From the NCBI RefSeq assembly GCF_024320865.1, contig NZ_JANDBD010000012.1, positions 180,792 through 244,791 on the forward strand: a stretch of DNA of 64,000 nucleotides, in the 5' to 3' direction. The notes beneath the pieces are model-generated. The model searched no databases and had not been told where the DNA came from. It worked only from the letters and a program-made list of their open reading frames with translations. The DNA comes from Mycolicibacterium arenosum (GTDB lineage: Bacteria; Actinomycetota; Actinomycetes; Mycobacteriales; Mycobacteriaceae). The translations under genes were made by a program, and so were the position numbers. Of the stretch, positions 27,535-35,778 are shown piece after piece (the stretch's first letter is position 1; each line of letters begins with the position of its first letter).

Positions 27535-28745
27535 ATCGCCGCCCGGAACAGCGCTTCCAACTGCTTCTCGTCCGCGGGTCGCGGGTTGGTGGTCATGCAC
27601 GCGTCCTGAAGCGCGTTCACGGCGAGGATCGGCAGATCGTCGTCGCCGACCCCCAGTTCGCCCAAGCCGCGCGGAACGCCCACGTCGGCTGCGAGCTTCT
27701 CCACCCGGTCGGCCAGCGCGCAGGCGGCCTCGGCGGCGGGGGTGCGCGCGTCCACCAGGTTGAGGCAGTTCGCGATCGTCGCGTACGGCGCCGGATCGCT
27801 CTCGGCGTTGAACCGGATGACGTGCGGCAGCAGGACCCCGTTGATCACCCCGTGCGGGAGATCCAACAGCCCGCCGACCTGATGGCTCATCGCGTGCGCC
27901 GCGCCCAGGATCGCGTTGGTGAACGCCAGCCCCGCCTCCAGCGACGCCTGCGCCATCAGCACGCGCGCACCCATCTCGTCGGGCCGGTCGATGGTGTCGA
28001 CGAGGTTGTCGGTCACCATCGCGACGGCGCGCAGCGCGTGGTGGTCGGTGAGCTGGTTGTGCCCCAGCGACACGAAGGCCTCGATGCCGTGGGTCAGCGC
28101 ATCCAAACCCGTTGCAGCGTTGAGCCATTCGGGCATCGTGGTCAACACCCGAGGATCGATCACGGTGATGTCCGGCACCAGCGCGCGGCCCAGGATGGTG
28201 ATCTTGGTGTTCCGGGCGGTGTCGGTGACGATGCAGAACTGCGACACGTCGGCGCCCGTACCGGATGTCGTCGGCACGACGACGAGCGGCGGGATCGGCA
28301 TCGTGGCCTTGTCCACGCCGGCGTAGTCGAGGATGTTCCCCCCGTTGGCGGCCAGGATCGCCACGCCCTTCGCGGCGTCGATCACCGAACCGCCGCCGAG
28401 TGCGATCAGCACATCGCAGCCGTGCTCGCGGTAGTACTGGTAGCCGGCCGCGATCTCGTGGTCCTTCGGGTTGGGCGTCACCGCGCTCCACACCCGCGCA
28501 TCGACGGCCTGCGCCGTGAGGTGGCCTACGAGTTCGGCTACCCAGCCCGCCTCGATCAGACCGGGGTCCGTCACCAGCAGCGGTCGCAGTGCGCCGAGAC
28601 GCAGCGCGGCGTGCGCGGCCTCGGCCATCGATTCGATGCCGAACACGATCTCGGGAGCGTGGAACTTCAGCAGCCGACTGGCGGGAGCGGGCTGGGCGTG
28701 CCGTTCGTACTCGGGCACCGGCGTCGGAGTCGCCGCGTAACTCAC
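27531..28745 (-). CDS. Iron-type (group III) alcohol dehydrogenase, 1,3-propanediol dehydrogenase-like
   Basis: 404 residues from GTG 28745, chosen for the GGGAGG site 8 nt upstream; an in-frame ATG at 28799 lacks one. Group III ADH features are the nucleotide-binding GGGSVIDAAKGVAILAANGG, PTTSGTGADVSQFCIVTD, GLDALTHGIEAFVSLGHNQLTD and the metal-site histidines in AHAMSHQVGGLLDLPHGVINGVLLPH. The M. smegmatis counterpart next to mnoSR is annotated 1,3-propanediol dehydrogenase. It heads an operon with the kinase and regulator (4-nt overlap). Confidence 0.85.
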   Translation of the reverse strand: MSYAATPTPVPEYERHAQPAPASRLLKFHAPEIVFGIESMAEAAHAALRLGALRPLLVTDPGLIEAGWVAELVGHLTAQAVDARVWSAVTPNPKDHEIAAGYQYYREHGCDVLIALGGGSVIDAAKGVAILAANGGNILDYAGVDKATMPIPPLVVVPTTSGTGADVSQFCIVTDTARNTKITILGRALVPDITVIDPRVLTTMPEWLNAATGLDALTHGIEAFVSLGHNQLTDHHALRAVAMVTDNLVDTIDRPDEMGARVLMAQASLEAGLAFTNAILGAAHAMSHQVGGLLDLPHGVINGVLLPHVIRFNAESDPAPYATIANCLNLVDARTPAAEAACALADRVEKLAADVGVPRGLGELGVGDDDLPILAVNALQDACMTTNPRPADEKQLEALFRAAM

Positions 28746-28816
28746 CGCGCGAGCCTCCCGACTCGCGCGCACGTTCGCGGAATGTGATCCAGGCAACATC
28801 TCACTGACCACACTAT

Positions 28817-28879
28817 GTCCCGAACGGGTCGGGACCAACACCGAACCGGCCAGCCGACCACCTGCCCGATCGGGTAGGT
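28817..28879 (-). promoter_or_regulatory. Operator region upstream of the alcohol dehydrogenase operon (candidate MnoR sites)
   Basis: GTCCCGA-ACGGG-TCGGGAC (28817-28835) is a perfect 7-bp inverted repeat. CCTGCCCGATCGGGTAGGT (28861-28879) contains a near-perfect palindrome and matches 15 of 19 bases of a sequence upstream of mno (33030-33048). The octamer GTCGGGAC is also present at both promoters. Confidence 0.55.
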
Positions 28880-28932
28880 GGAAGCCAACGGACGCGAGAC
28901 TCAAACCCGATTGTTCTCCGCGCAAGCGCTCA

Positions 28933-30459
28933 TCACCTTCCCACCGCCGCCGTCGCCATCTCCACCGCCGCGTGCTCGAGTCCGCGCAGGTCACGGACCA
29001 CTCGCACCCGGCTGCAGTATTCGGCGTAGGCGGGCAGGTCACAGCTGCCCAAACCCCAGGAGTACTTCGGCTCCGGCGTCAGCCAGATGGTCTCGCGCGC
29101 CCGCCGGGTGATCTCCTGGAAGGCCCCGAGGTTGGGGTCCCTGGTGTTGTTGCGGCCGTCGCCGAGCACCAGCACGGTGGTGCGTCGATTGACGGCCGAC
29201 GCGTGCTCGGCGACGAAATCGCCGAACGCCCTGCCGTAATCGGAGTTGGCGTCCACGTCCAGCACGTCACCGCCGAAGATCAGGCCGAGCGCCCGCTCGC
29301 TCGGGAAGTCGCGGAACAGTTCGGTGGTCTCGGCGATCTCGGCGACGAACGCGAACGATCGCACCTGCGCGAACATGTCCTGCAGTCCGTGCACCAGGTT
29401 CAGCGTGAATCGCGACGTCGCCCGCACCGACAGGCTGACGTCGGCCAGCACCACCAGGCGCGGCCGGTCCTCGGCGCGACGGACGGTGACGGGTACGAAC
29501 GGGATCCCGTCAGTGCGCATGTTGCGGCGCATCGTCTGGCCGGAGTCGACCCGGCCCGCCGCCGCGGTGCGCCGCCGATGAGTGAGCGCCCCGTGCAGGC
29601 TGCGCGACAGCCGGCGCAGCGAATCCTCGAGTTCCGCGCGCTCGGACTCCGCGATCCGGTCGACGCGCGCCTCCCGCTGCTCACGCTGCTCGACGATCTT
29701 GTTCTCCAGGGCGAGCAGCGCTTCGAGATGTCGCTTGAGCGCCTGCGGCAGGTTCTCGAGGACACCGGTCAGCCGACGGCGCAGCGCCGCGGCGTCGGAT
29801 TCGTCGCCGTCGGCGTCGGCGTCGTCGATCTCGTTGAGCCACGCCAGAAGAGCGTCCTGTTCGGCGATCGTCAGCGATGCGTCGACGCTCGTCCCGGTTG
29901 CCGAGGACAGGGTGCCGGGAGGCCCCGCCCCGTGCAGTCGATCGGCGGACAGTTCGACGCGGTACTTGTCGTCGTCGAGTCCCGTCGACTCGTTGGAGAA
30001 CACGATCTGGTCGGTCAGGGCGGCCAGGTCGATCTTGTTGGCCTCCTGGTGCAGGTTGTACTGCTGCGCCAGATCCTCCTGCTTGAAGTAGTCGCGGATG
30101 CTCTTGGGCTTGCCGTGCTCGTGGCCCTCCTCCGGCGTCTCGCTGGGCTCGTCGGAGAGCGTGAACGACTCGAGGTCACCGCTGTCGACGAGGTCGTCGT
30201 GCGCGTGGCTGTGACCATGCCCGTTGTCGTCTTTCCCGACACGCACCAGCGCGAAGAAGGCATCGAACACCTCGTCGAACATCGGGGCGTCGCGCTGATC
30301 CTTGACCAGTGCCACGCGCAATGCGGTGCGCAGGACAGCCCGGGAGGTGAGGACACCGGGCTGCCCGGCGCACCGCATCGCGTCGAGCACCTCGGGGATC
30401 GAGATGCGCAGTCCCGCAAGGCGTAGCAGTCGCACGAAGCGGTGCAGGGTCGCTTCCAT
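28933..30459 (-). CDS. VWA domain protein, CoxE-like
   Basis: 508 residues. The C-terminal ~200 residues are a CoxE-type von Willebrand A domain with a MIDAS motif DVSLS at residues 340-344 and a late LVLGDGRNNTRDPN. The N-terminal half is helical and acidic with a histidine patch (GHGHSHAHDD at ~80-89) and a GHEHG motif. CoxE-like proteins work with a CoxD-like AAA+ ATPase, encoded 4 nt upstream, to mature metalloenzymes such as Mo-hydroxylases. Here the upstream gene is mno, suggesting a role in Mno maturation or metal loading (inference). Confidence 0.82.
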   Translation of the reverse strand: MEATLHRFVRLLRLAGLRISIPEVLDAMRCAGQPGVLTSRAVLRTALRVALVKDQRDAPMFDEVFDAFFALVRVGKDDNGHGHSHAHDDLVDSGDLESFTLSDEPSETPEEGHEHGKPKSIRDYFKQEDLAQQYNLHQEANKIDLAALTDQIVFSNESTGLDDDKYRVELSADRLHGAGPPGTLSSATGTSVDASLTIAEQDALLAWLNEIDDADADGDESDAAALRRRLTGVLENLPQALKRHLEALLALENKIVEQREQREARVDRIAESERAELEDSLRRLSRSLHGALTHRRRTAAAGRVDSGQTMRRNMRTDGIPFVPVTVRRAEDRPRLVVLADVSLSVRATSRFTLNLVHGLQDMFAQVRSFAFVAEIAETTELFRDFPSERALGLIFGGDVLDVDANSDYGRAFGDFVAEHASAVNRRTTVLVLGDGRNNTRDPNLGAFQEITRRARETIWLTPEPKYSWGLGSCDLPAYAEYCSRVRVVRDLRGLEHAAVEMATAAVGR

Positions 30460-30463
30460 CGGT

Positions 30464-31597
30464 CTAGAGCGCCCGGCGCCGGCCCAGCGATGGCGGAGTC
30501 TTCTGCCCACTCTTCTTCGGTGTGCCGTAGTACCCGTCGGCGAACCGGTTGGGCGTGTCCTTCTCCGCGCGTCTCTCCTTACCGTCGACGCCGTGGTCGT
30601 GGTCGTGGTCGTGGTCATGGTCGTGCGGACCGTGATCGTGCGCGTGGCCGGCTCCGTTGTGCGTGTGCAGCGAGTCCGGCACCCGTGCGTTGGGGTCGAC
30701 GAGCCGCGGTAGTGCGTCGAGCGCCTTGCGAACGTCCTTGTCGTACTTGACCACAACGGACACGGTGTCCGACAGCACCTTCGCGTTGAGCTCGTCGACC
30801 CCGAGCACCGCCAGGGTGCGGGCCCAGTCGATCGTCTCGGAGATGCTCGGCGACTTGCGCAGGTCGAGCTCACGCAGCCCGCGCACGACCTCGACGAGCT
30901 GGGCCGCCAGCGCCTCGGTGAGGCCGGTGTCCTTGGACCTCACGATCTCCAGTTCGCGTTCGGCGGCCGGGTAGTCGAGGAACAGATGCAGGCAACGCCG
31001 CTTGAGCGCGGCCGCCAGGTCGCGGGTGTTGTTCGACGTGAGGATGACGTAGGGCACGTGCTTGGCCTTGAAGGTCCCGATCTCCGGAACCGACACCTGG
31101 TACTCGCCGAGGAGTTCCAGCAGGACCGCCTCCAACGCCTCGTCAGCGCGGTCGATCTCGTCGATCAGCAGCACCACCGGTTCCTCGGAGCGGACGGCCT
31201 CCAGCAGCGGCCGAGGAGCCAGGAACCGGTCGGAGAAGAAGACGCTCTCCTGCTTGCCGATCCGGTCGACGGCTTCTGCGACGTCGACTGCATCTTCTAC
31301 GAGCTGACCTATCTTCTCGCGCAGGATCTGCGTGTACAGCAGCTGTTTGCCGTAGTCCCACTCGTAGAGCGCCTTCGTTTCGTCCTGGCCCTCGTAGCAC
31401 TGCAGCCGGAGCAACCGGCGGCCGGTTGCGGTCGCCAGCGCCTTCGCCAGCTCGGTCTTCCCGACGCCCGCGGGTCCTTCGATCAGGAGCGGCTTGTCGA
31501 GCCTGGTTTGAAGGAAAACCGTTGTCGCGAGCCGCTCGTCGGCGATGTACCCCTCGCCGGCGAGTGCCTCGCGGACGTTGTCAACTGTGTCGAACAT
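30464..31597 (-). CDS. MoxR/CoxD-like AAA+ ATPase with His/Asp-rich C terminus
   Basis: 377 residues. Walker A is GPAGVGKT at residues 41-48 and Walker B LLIDE at 143-147, followed by sensor-1 ILTSNNTRDL and the arginine-finger region KRRCLHLFLDYP. Residues 311-336 contain 11 histidines alternating with aspartates (HDHDHDHDHDHG), resembling metal-storage tails of nickel or zinc chaperones. The ATG overlaps the mno stop by one base (TGATG), so mno, this ATPase and the VWA gene form one operon. Confidence 0.84.
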   Translation of the reverse strand: MFDTVDNVREALAGEGYIADERLATTVFLQTRLDKPLLIEGPAGVGKTELAKALATATGRRLLRLQCYEGQDETKALYEWDYGKQLLYTQILREKIGQLVEDAVDVAEAVDRIGKQESVFFSDRFLAPRPLLEAVRSEEPVVLLIDEIDRADEALEAVLLELLGEYQVSVPEIGTFKAKHVPYVILTSNNTRDLAAALKRRCLHLFLDYPAAERELEIVRSKDTGLTEALAAQLVEVVRGLRELDLRKSPSISETIDWARTLAVLGVDELNAKVLSDTVSVVVKYDKDVRKALDALPRLVDPNARVPDSLHTHNGAGHAHDHGPHDHDHDHDHDHGVDGKERRAEKDTPNRFADGYYGTPKKSGQKTPPSLGRRRAL

Positions 31598-32889
31598 CAG
31601 CTCAGCAGGTCATCCAGGTCGCCGTTCATGCAGTGCTCGACGACGGGGCGGACGAGATCGAAGGTGCACTCCTTGGCGTTGCCCGGCGTGCAGGCGTCAC
31701 CGAGCACGTGATTGGTGATGCGGTCGACGTCGGCCTTGTCGCCCTTGATCACCGGGGCGTTCTCGTAGAACTTGGTCGGCCCCTGGCCCAGCCGGTTCTT
31801 CGAGTAGCTGTCCTGCTTGACGTCGGTGAACTTCTCGATGATGTTCACGTCGCGCAGCAGTCGGATGGCGGCGGCCAGGGCCGCGTCGGCGGCCTGTACG
31901 TCGGTCATGCCGTAGGTGTCGACGCCCATCGCCTGCGCGATGTCGGCGAAGCGCTTGTAGGCCACCGGCATGTTGAACGCCCACACCCGCGGTAGCGCGA
32001 TCGCGTTGTTCAGCCCGTGGTGGGTGTCGTAGAACGCGCTGATCGCATGTGAGATCGAGTGGATGATGCCGAGGCCGCCGGAGTTGAAGGCCTGCGCCGC
32101 AATGTATTGCGCGTACATCATGCCCTGCCGCCCGGCCAGGTCCTCGCCGTTCCAGGTGGCCTCGCGCAGGTTCTCCGCGGTCAGCTTGATCGCGCGGATG
32201 GCATTGCCGAGTGACGGCTCGAAGTTCAGCCGCGACACGTAGGGCTCGGAGGCGTGCGCGAGCACGTCGAAGCCGCACTGCGCGGTGTAGTCGACGGGGC
32301 AGCTGTAGTACAGCACCGGGTCGTCGATCGCGAGCGTCGCCACCGAGGCGTCGTCGAACGCCACGTACTTGTGCGGGTTGTCGGGATCGGTTGTGGTGTC
32401 GGTGATCACGTAGGCCCAGGAGGTTTCCGAGCCCGTGCCCGCCGTGGTGGAGATCGCGATGTGCGGAGGGTTCTTCGGGTTCTCGGACATGTTGAAGCCC
32501 TCGAAGTCGTTGACGTTACGACCGTCGTGAGCGACCGAGATGCGAGCGCCCTTGCATGCGTCGTGGGTGGAACCGCCGCCGATGGAGATGAAGCTGTCGC
32601 ACTCCTGCTCCTGGTAGAGCTTCACGGAGTCCATGACGTTGTAGTCCTTCGGGTTGGACTCGACCTGGTCGTAGACGACGACCTCGAGACCGTGCCACTT
32701 CAGCGACTCCGCCATGTTGTGCACGATGTCGGTGCCGCGCAGACCCGACGACATCAGCAGCGTCTTCTTGAAGCCCATCTTCAGGGCCTCGGGACCGACC
32801 ATCTCGTGGGCTCCGGGGCCCATCATGGCGCGGGGGAACGGGTGGAACTCCTTGATGGGAAACGGCTTGAGTAGGTCTTCGACCTTCAT
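31597..32889 (-). CDS. mno: NDMA-dependent methanol dehydrogenase (methanol:NDMA oxidoreductase)
   Basis: 430 residues from ATG 32889. A group III metal-dependent alcohol dehydrogenase with FISIGGGSTHDACKGARISVAHDGRNVNDFEG, AISTTAGTGSETSWAYVITD, GFDVLAHASEPYVS and HSISHAISAFYDTHHGLNNA, close to Mno/MDO of Amycolatopsis and M. smegmatis. These decameric enzymes hold NAD(P)H tightly and depend on mycofactocin for re-oxidation in vivo, so they oxidise methanol and other short alcohols. It heads the operon with the CoxD- and CoxE-like genes; upstream lie candidate MnoR sites. Confidence 0.9.
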   Translation of the reverse strand: MKVEDLLKPFPIKEFHPFPRAMMGPGAHEMVGPEALKMGFKKTLLMSSGLRGTDIVHNMAESLKWHGLEVVVYDQVESNPKDYNVMDSVKLYQEQECDSFISIGGGSTHDACKGARISVAHDGRNVNDFEGFNMSENPKNPPHIAISTTAGTGSETSWAYVITDTTTDPDNPHKYVAFDDASVATLAIDDPVLYYSCPVDYTAQCGFDVLAHASEPYVSRLNFEPSLGNAIRAIKLTAENLREATWNGEDLAGRQGMMYAQYIAAQAFNSGGLGIIHSISHAISAFYDTHHGLNNAIALPRVWAFNMPVAYKRFADIAQAMGVDTYGMTDVQAADAALAAAIRLLRDVNIIEKFTDVKQDSYSKNRLGQGPTKFYENAPVIKGDKADVDRITNHVLGDACTPGNAKECTFDLVRPVVEHCMNGDLDDLLS

Positions 32890-33005
32890 GGTGGTCCTTC
32901 CTGAACATCGGCGAGCAGCACGGTGGTATCCGGGCCTCAACGTAGGCCTGCCGGTGTGACGCGCGGAACAGCCTTGAGCGAGAAAAGAATCCTCGGGCAG
33001 CACAG

Positions 33006-33048
33006 GTCGGGACACCCGGATAGGGGCGACCTGTCCGGGTGGGTAGGT
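33006..33048 (-). promoter_or_regulatory. Inverted-repeat region upstream of mno (candidate MnoR site)
   Basis: CACCCGGA (33013-33020) pairs with TCCGGGTG (33034-33041), with AGG/CCT inside. GTCGGGAC (33006-33013) and CCTGTCCGGGTGGGTAGGT (33030-33048) recur before the other dehydrogenase operon. The element also lies 3-45 nt after the egtE frame's end, so a terminator role for egtE is an alternative. Confidence 0.55.
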
Positions 33049-33050
33049 AC

Positions 33051-34124
33051 CTAGCCGACGGCGGTGAGCGCGGCGACCACCGTCTGGAGATCCTCGGCCG
33101 TGACGTCGACGTGCGGTGACACCCGGAGCGCGGGGCGGGTCATCTCCAGCGGTGCTCGTTCGACGCCGAGATAGGTCGTGACGACGCCGTGCTCGGCGAT
33201 CAGCCGCGCCCGCACCTGTGCCGCGTCGACGCCGTCGGGCGGGGTCAGCGTGGTGATCGCCGACGGCTCGTCCACCGGTTCGACGACCTGCCAGCCGGGC
33301 ACCTCGGCCAGCGCGGTCCGCGTCCGTGCGCCGACTTCGGCAAGCCGCGCGCGGACGCGTGCGGGGTCCGCCGCGAGGTGCTCGCCGAGCGCGAGCGCGA
33401 ACCCGACTCGGGCCGCCACGTTGGCCTCGTTGTGTCCGAGCCGCAGCAGCGTCGGCTCGCTGAGCCAGCCGGGCCTGGTGGCGAGGAAACCGACGCCACG
33501 GGGCCCCGCGGTCCACTTGCGCGACGTCCCGTACACCGCGTCCGCGTCGACGTCGGCGCAGTCGAGGTGCGCGAAAGCCTGTGCGAGGTCGACGATCAAC
33601 GGGATCCCCGCGGCGCGGCAGGCGGTCGACACCGGGGCCACCGGGTGCACGATTCCGCGATGGCTGCTCAGCGGGGTGAAGTGCACGAGTGCGGGCGGGT
33701 CGGCTGTCAGGGCCGCCACGGCCGCCTCGGCGTCGAGCCTGCCCGCGTCGTCCGTTGGCAGCGGCCGAACCTCGAACCCGTAGCGGGCGAGGGTCAGCAG
33801 GCTGGGACCGAACTCACCGGGGATGCACGCAACCGTGCGCTCCCCGGTCCAGTCGGCGAGCAGGATGTCCAGCCCGTTGTTGGCCCCGGTGGTGTACACG
33901 ACGTCGTCGGCTGCGAAGCCCGTCAGCGCGCTCACCGCGGCGCGGCCCGCGGCCAGCACCGGCCCGGCCGCCTCCGCCGCGACGTAGCCACCGACCTCCG
34001 CTTCATGCCGCGCGTGCGCGGCGGTGGCGTCGATGACCGCGAAGCTCGGCCGCGAGCACGCGGCGCTGTCGACGTGCACGCCGACCGGCGCCGGCCGCGC
34101 CGTGCGCCACTCGGCGAAGGTCAC
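33051..34124 (-). CDS. egtE: Ergothioneine biosynthesis PLP-dependent C-S lyase EgtE
   Basis: 357 residues from GTG 34124, overlapping the egtD stop (GTGA). It cleaves hercynyl-cysteine sulfoxide to ergothioneine, the last step. Aminotransferase class V fold: YTTGANNGLDILLADW, VHFTPLSSHRGIVHPV, IPLIVDLAQAFAHLD (cofactor Asp) and the PLP lysine Lys203 in GTSRKWTAGPRGVGFL. Fifth gene of egtABCDE; the stop is at 33051, just before the mno regulatory region. Equivalent to Rv3700c. Confidence 0.9.
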   Translation of the reverse strand: MTFAEWRTARPAPVGVHVDSAACSRPSFAVIDATAAHARHEAEVGGYVAAEAAGPVLAAGRAAVSALTGFAADDVVYTTGANNGLDILLADWTGERTVACIPGEFGPSLLTLARYGFEVRPLPTDDAGRLDAEAAVAALTADPPALVHFTPLSSHRGIVHPVAPVSTACRAAGIPLIVDLAQAFAHLDCADVDADAVYGTSRKWTAGPRGVGFLATRPGWLSEPTLLRLGHNEANVAARVGFALALGEHLAADPARVRARLAEVGARTRTALAEVPGWQVVEPVDEPSAITTLTPPDGVDAAQVRARLIAEHGVVTTYLGVERAPLEMTRPALRVSPHVDVTAEDLQTVVAALTAVG

Positions 34125-35089
34125 CGACGTTCCGCGAGCGACAGGCCGAAGTCTCCCGCCTCATCGGTCCACCACTGGGTCCGACGAAGGCCGGCGGCGG
34201 CCAACTCCGCCTCGACACCCTCGGGCCGGAACTTGCACGACACCTCGGTCAGCATCTCCTCGCCCGCGCCGAAGTCGACCCGCAGATCGAGCCCGCCGAT
34301 GCGAACCTGCTGCGGACTGCTTGCGCGAAGCCACATTTCGATGCGCTCCTCGTCGGCGTTCCACCGCGCCACGTGATCGAAGGCGTCGATGTCGAAATCG
34401 GCGTCGAGTTCGCGGTTGACGACGGCCAGCACGTTCTTGTTGAAGTGTGCCGTGACCCCTGCGGCGTCGTCGTAGGCGCGCACCAGTCGGCCGGTGTCCT
34501 TCACCAGGTCGGTGCCGAGCAGCAGCGTGTCACCCGGCTGCATCGTGTCGGCCAACGCCGCCAAGAACTCCGCACGCGGTCCGGGGGTGAGGTTGCCGAT
34601 CGTCGAGCCGAGGAACGCGATGAGCCGGGTGCCGACCATCGAGATCTTGCCGAGGTGCTCTTCGAAATCCCCGCACACGGCGTCGATCTCGACGCCCTGA
34701 TACTCGGAGGCGATCGCGCTCGACGCGGCGGTCAGCACGCTGGCGTCGACGTCGAAGGGGATGAACCGGCGCAGGGCACCGGCGTCGCGCAGTGCGTCGA
34801 GCAGGTTCCGAGTCTTCTCCGAGGTGCCGCTGCCGAGTTCGACGAGGGTGTCGGCGCCCGAGGCCGCCGCGATGTCGGCGGCCCTGGTCCGCAGGATCTC
34901 CGCCTCCGCGCGCGTCGGGTAGTACTCCGGTAGCCGGGTGATCTGATCGAACAGGTCACTGCCCGCGGCGTCGTAGAACCACTTGGGCGGCAACGACTTC
35001 GGCGTCGACGTCAACCCGTCGCGGACGTCCGTCCGCAGCGCGGTGGCCGCCGAGTCCGCGGCGAGGTAGTTCGACAGGGTGATGGTCAC
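34121..35089 (-). CDS. egtD: L-histidine N-alpha-methyltransferase EgtD
   Basis: 322 residues from GTG 35089, overlapping the egtC stop by 4 nt. It converts L-histidine to hercynine with three SAM. Motifs: SLPPKWFYDAAGSDLFDQITRLPEYYPTRAEAEILR at the N terminus (the histidine-binding Tyr lies here), TLVELGSGTSEKTRNLLDAL as SAM motif I, FLGSTIGNLTPGPRAEFLAAL, and the C-terminal EMLTEVSCKFRPEGVEAELAAAGL. Length matches characterised mycobacterial EgtD (~321). Confidence 0.95.
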   Translation of the reverse strand: MTITLSNYLAADSAATALRTDVRDGLTSTPKSLPPKWFYDAAGSDLFDQITRLPEYYPTRAEAEILRTRAADIAAASGADTLVELGSGTSEKTRNLLDALRDAGALRRFIPFDVDASVLTAASSAIASEYQGVEIDAVCGDFEEHLGKISMVGTRLIAFLGSTIGNLTPGPRAEFLAALADTMQPGDTLLLGTDLVKDTGRLVRAYDDAAGVTAHFNKNVLAVVNRELDADFDIDAFDHVARWNADEERIEMWLRASSPQQVRIGGLDLRVDFGAGEEMLTEVSCKFRPEGVEAELAAAGLRRTQWWTDEAGDFGLSLAERR

Positions 35090-35778
35090 GATGATCCTCT
35101 CAACGGGGTCAGTTCGACACCCGAGTCACGGACGTCGACGAGATGACGGTCGGGAACGTCCTGCCACGCCGGGTCGTCGTCGTAGGGTTCGCTGGCGACG
35201 ACCACGCCATCGGGGCGACGCAGTATCGACAGCGTGTCACCCCAGGTGGTGGCCAACAGTCGGGTTCCGTTGCCCGCCAGGATGTTCAGTCGAGCGTTCG
35301 GGTCCGCCTCGCCGACCTCGGCGATGGTGGCATCGAGGTGGTCGAGGCCGCGGTCGAAGATACGTGCGGCCAGCAGGGCGCTGTCGTTGGTCGACTCGGC
35401 GTCGCGCGACAGTGGCAGCACCCCGCGGTCGACGACGCCGTTGTGCGACAGCAGCCAGGTGCCGTCGGTGAACGGCGCCGACGCCGACGACTCGATCGGC
35501 ATGCCGACCGTGGCGGAGCGGACGGCGGCGACGATGCATCCGCTATGAAGCACCGGGGCCACCGAGGCGAACGACGCGTCGTTCCACAGCGGGCCGGAGC
35601 TGCGCCACCGCCGGGGCTCGACCCCGTCGAAGAAGCCCACCCCCCAGCCGTCGGCGTTCAGCAGCCCGTGCTTCTGACGGCGCGGCGAATAGGACTGCAC
35701 GACAAGGCCGTGCGGCGTGTCGAGGATCAGTGATGCCACCGACACGGGCGCGCCGAGCCAGCCGAGATGCCTACACAT
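35086..35778 (-). CDS. egtC: Gamma-glutamyl hercynylcysteine sulfoxide hydrolase EgtC
   Basis: 230 residues from ATG 35778. Class II glutamine-amidotransferase fold with the catalytic Cys2 exposed after Met removal (MCRHLGWLG), NADGWGVGFFDG and WLLSHNGVVDR. It removes glutamate from gamma-glutamyl-hercynylcysteine sulfoxide. It overlaps the end of egtB by 8 nt and the egtD start by 4 nt. Length fits the family (~227). Confidence 0.94.
   Translation of the reverse strand: MCRHLGWLGAPVSVASLILDTPHGLVVQSYSPRRQKHGLLNADGWGVGFFDGVEPRRWRSSGPLWNDASFASVAPVLHSGCIVAAVRSATVGMPIESSASAPFTDGTWLLSHNGVVDRGVLPLSRDAESTNDSALLAARIFDRGLDHLDATIAEVGEADPNARLNILAGNGTRLLATTWGDTLSILRRPDGVVVASEPYDDDPAWQDVPDRHLVDVRDSGVELTPLRGSS

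Noticed and set aside
26203..28491. 762-codon version of the histidine kinase
   Set aside because: The upstream 319 codons overlap the alcohol dehydrogenase gene in another frame and are low-complexity; the GTG at 27534 with a GTGA overlap gives a normal kinase.
30590..30660. GTGGTC-type microsatellite resembling a CRISPR or phase-variable repeat
   Set aside because: It encodes the His/Asp tail of the ATPase (alternating codons); too short and coding, with no spacers.
31597..33516. 639-codon version of mno
   Set aside because: The extra codons cross the regulatory region and are antisense-like to egtE; ATG 32889 gives the standard 430-residue enzyme.
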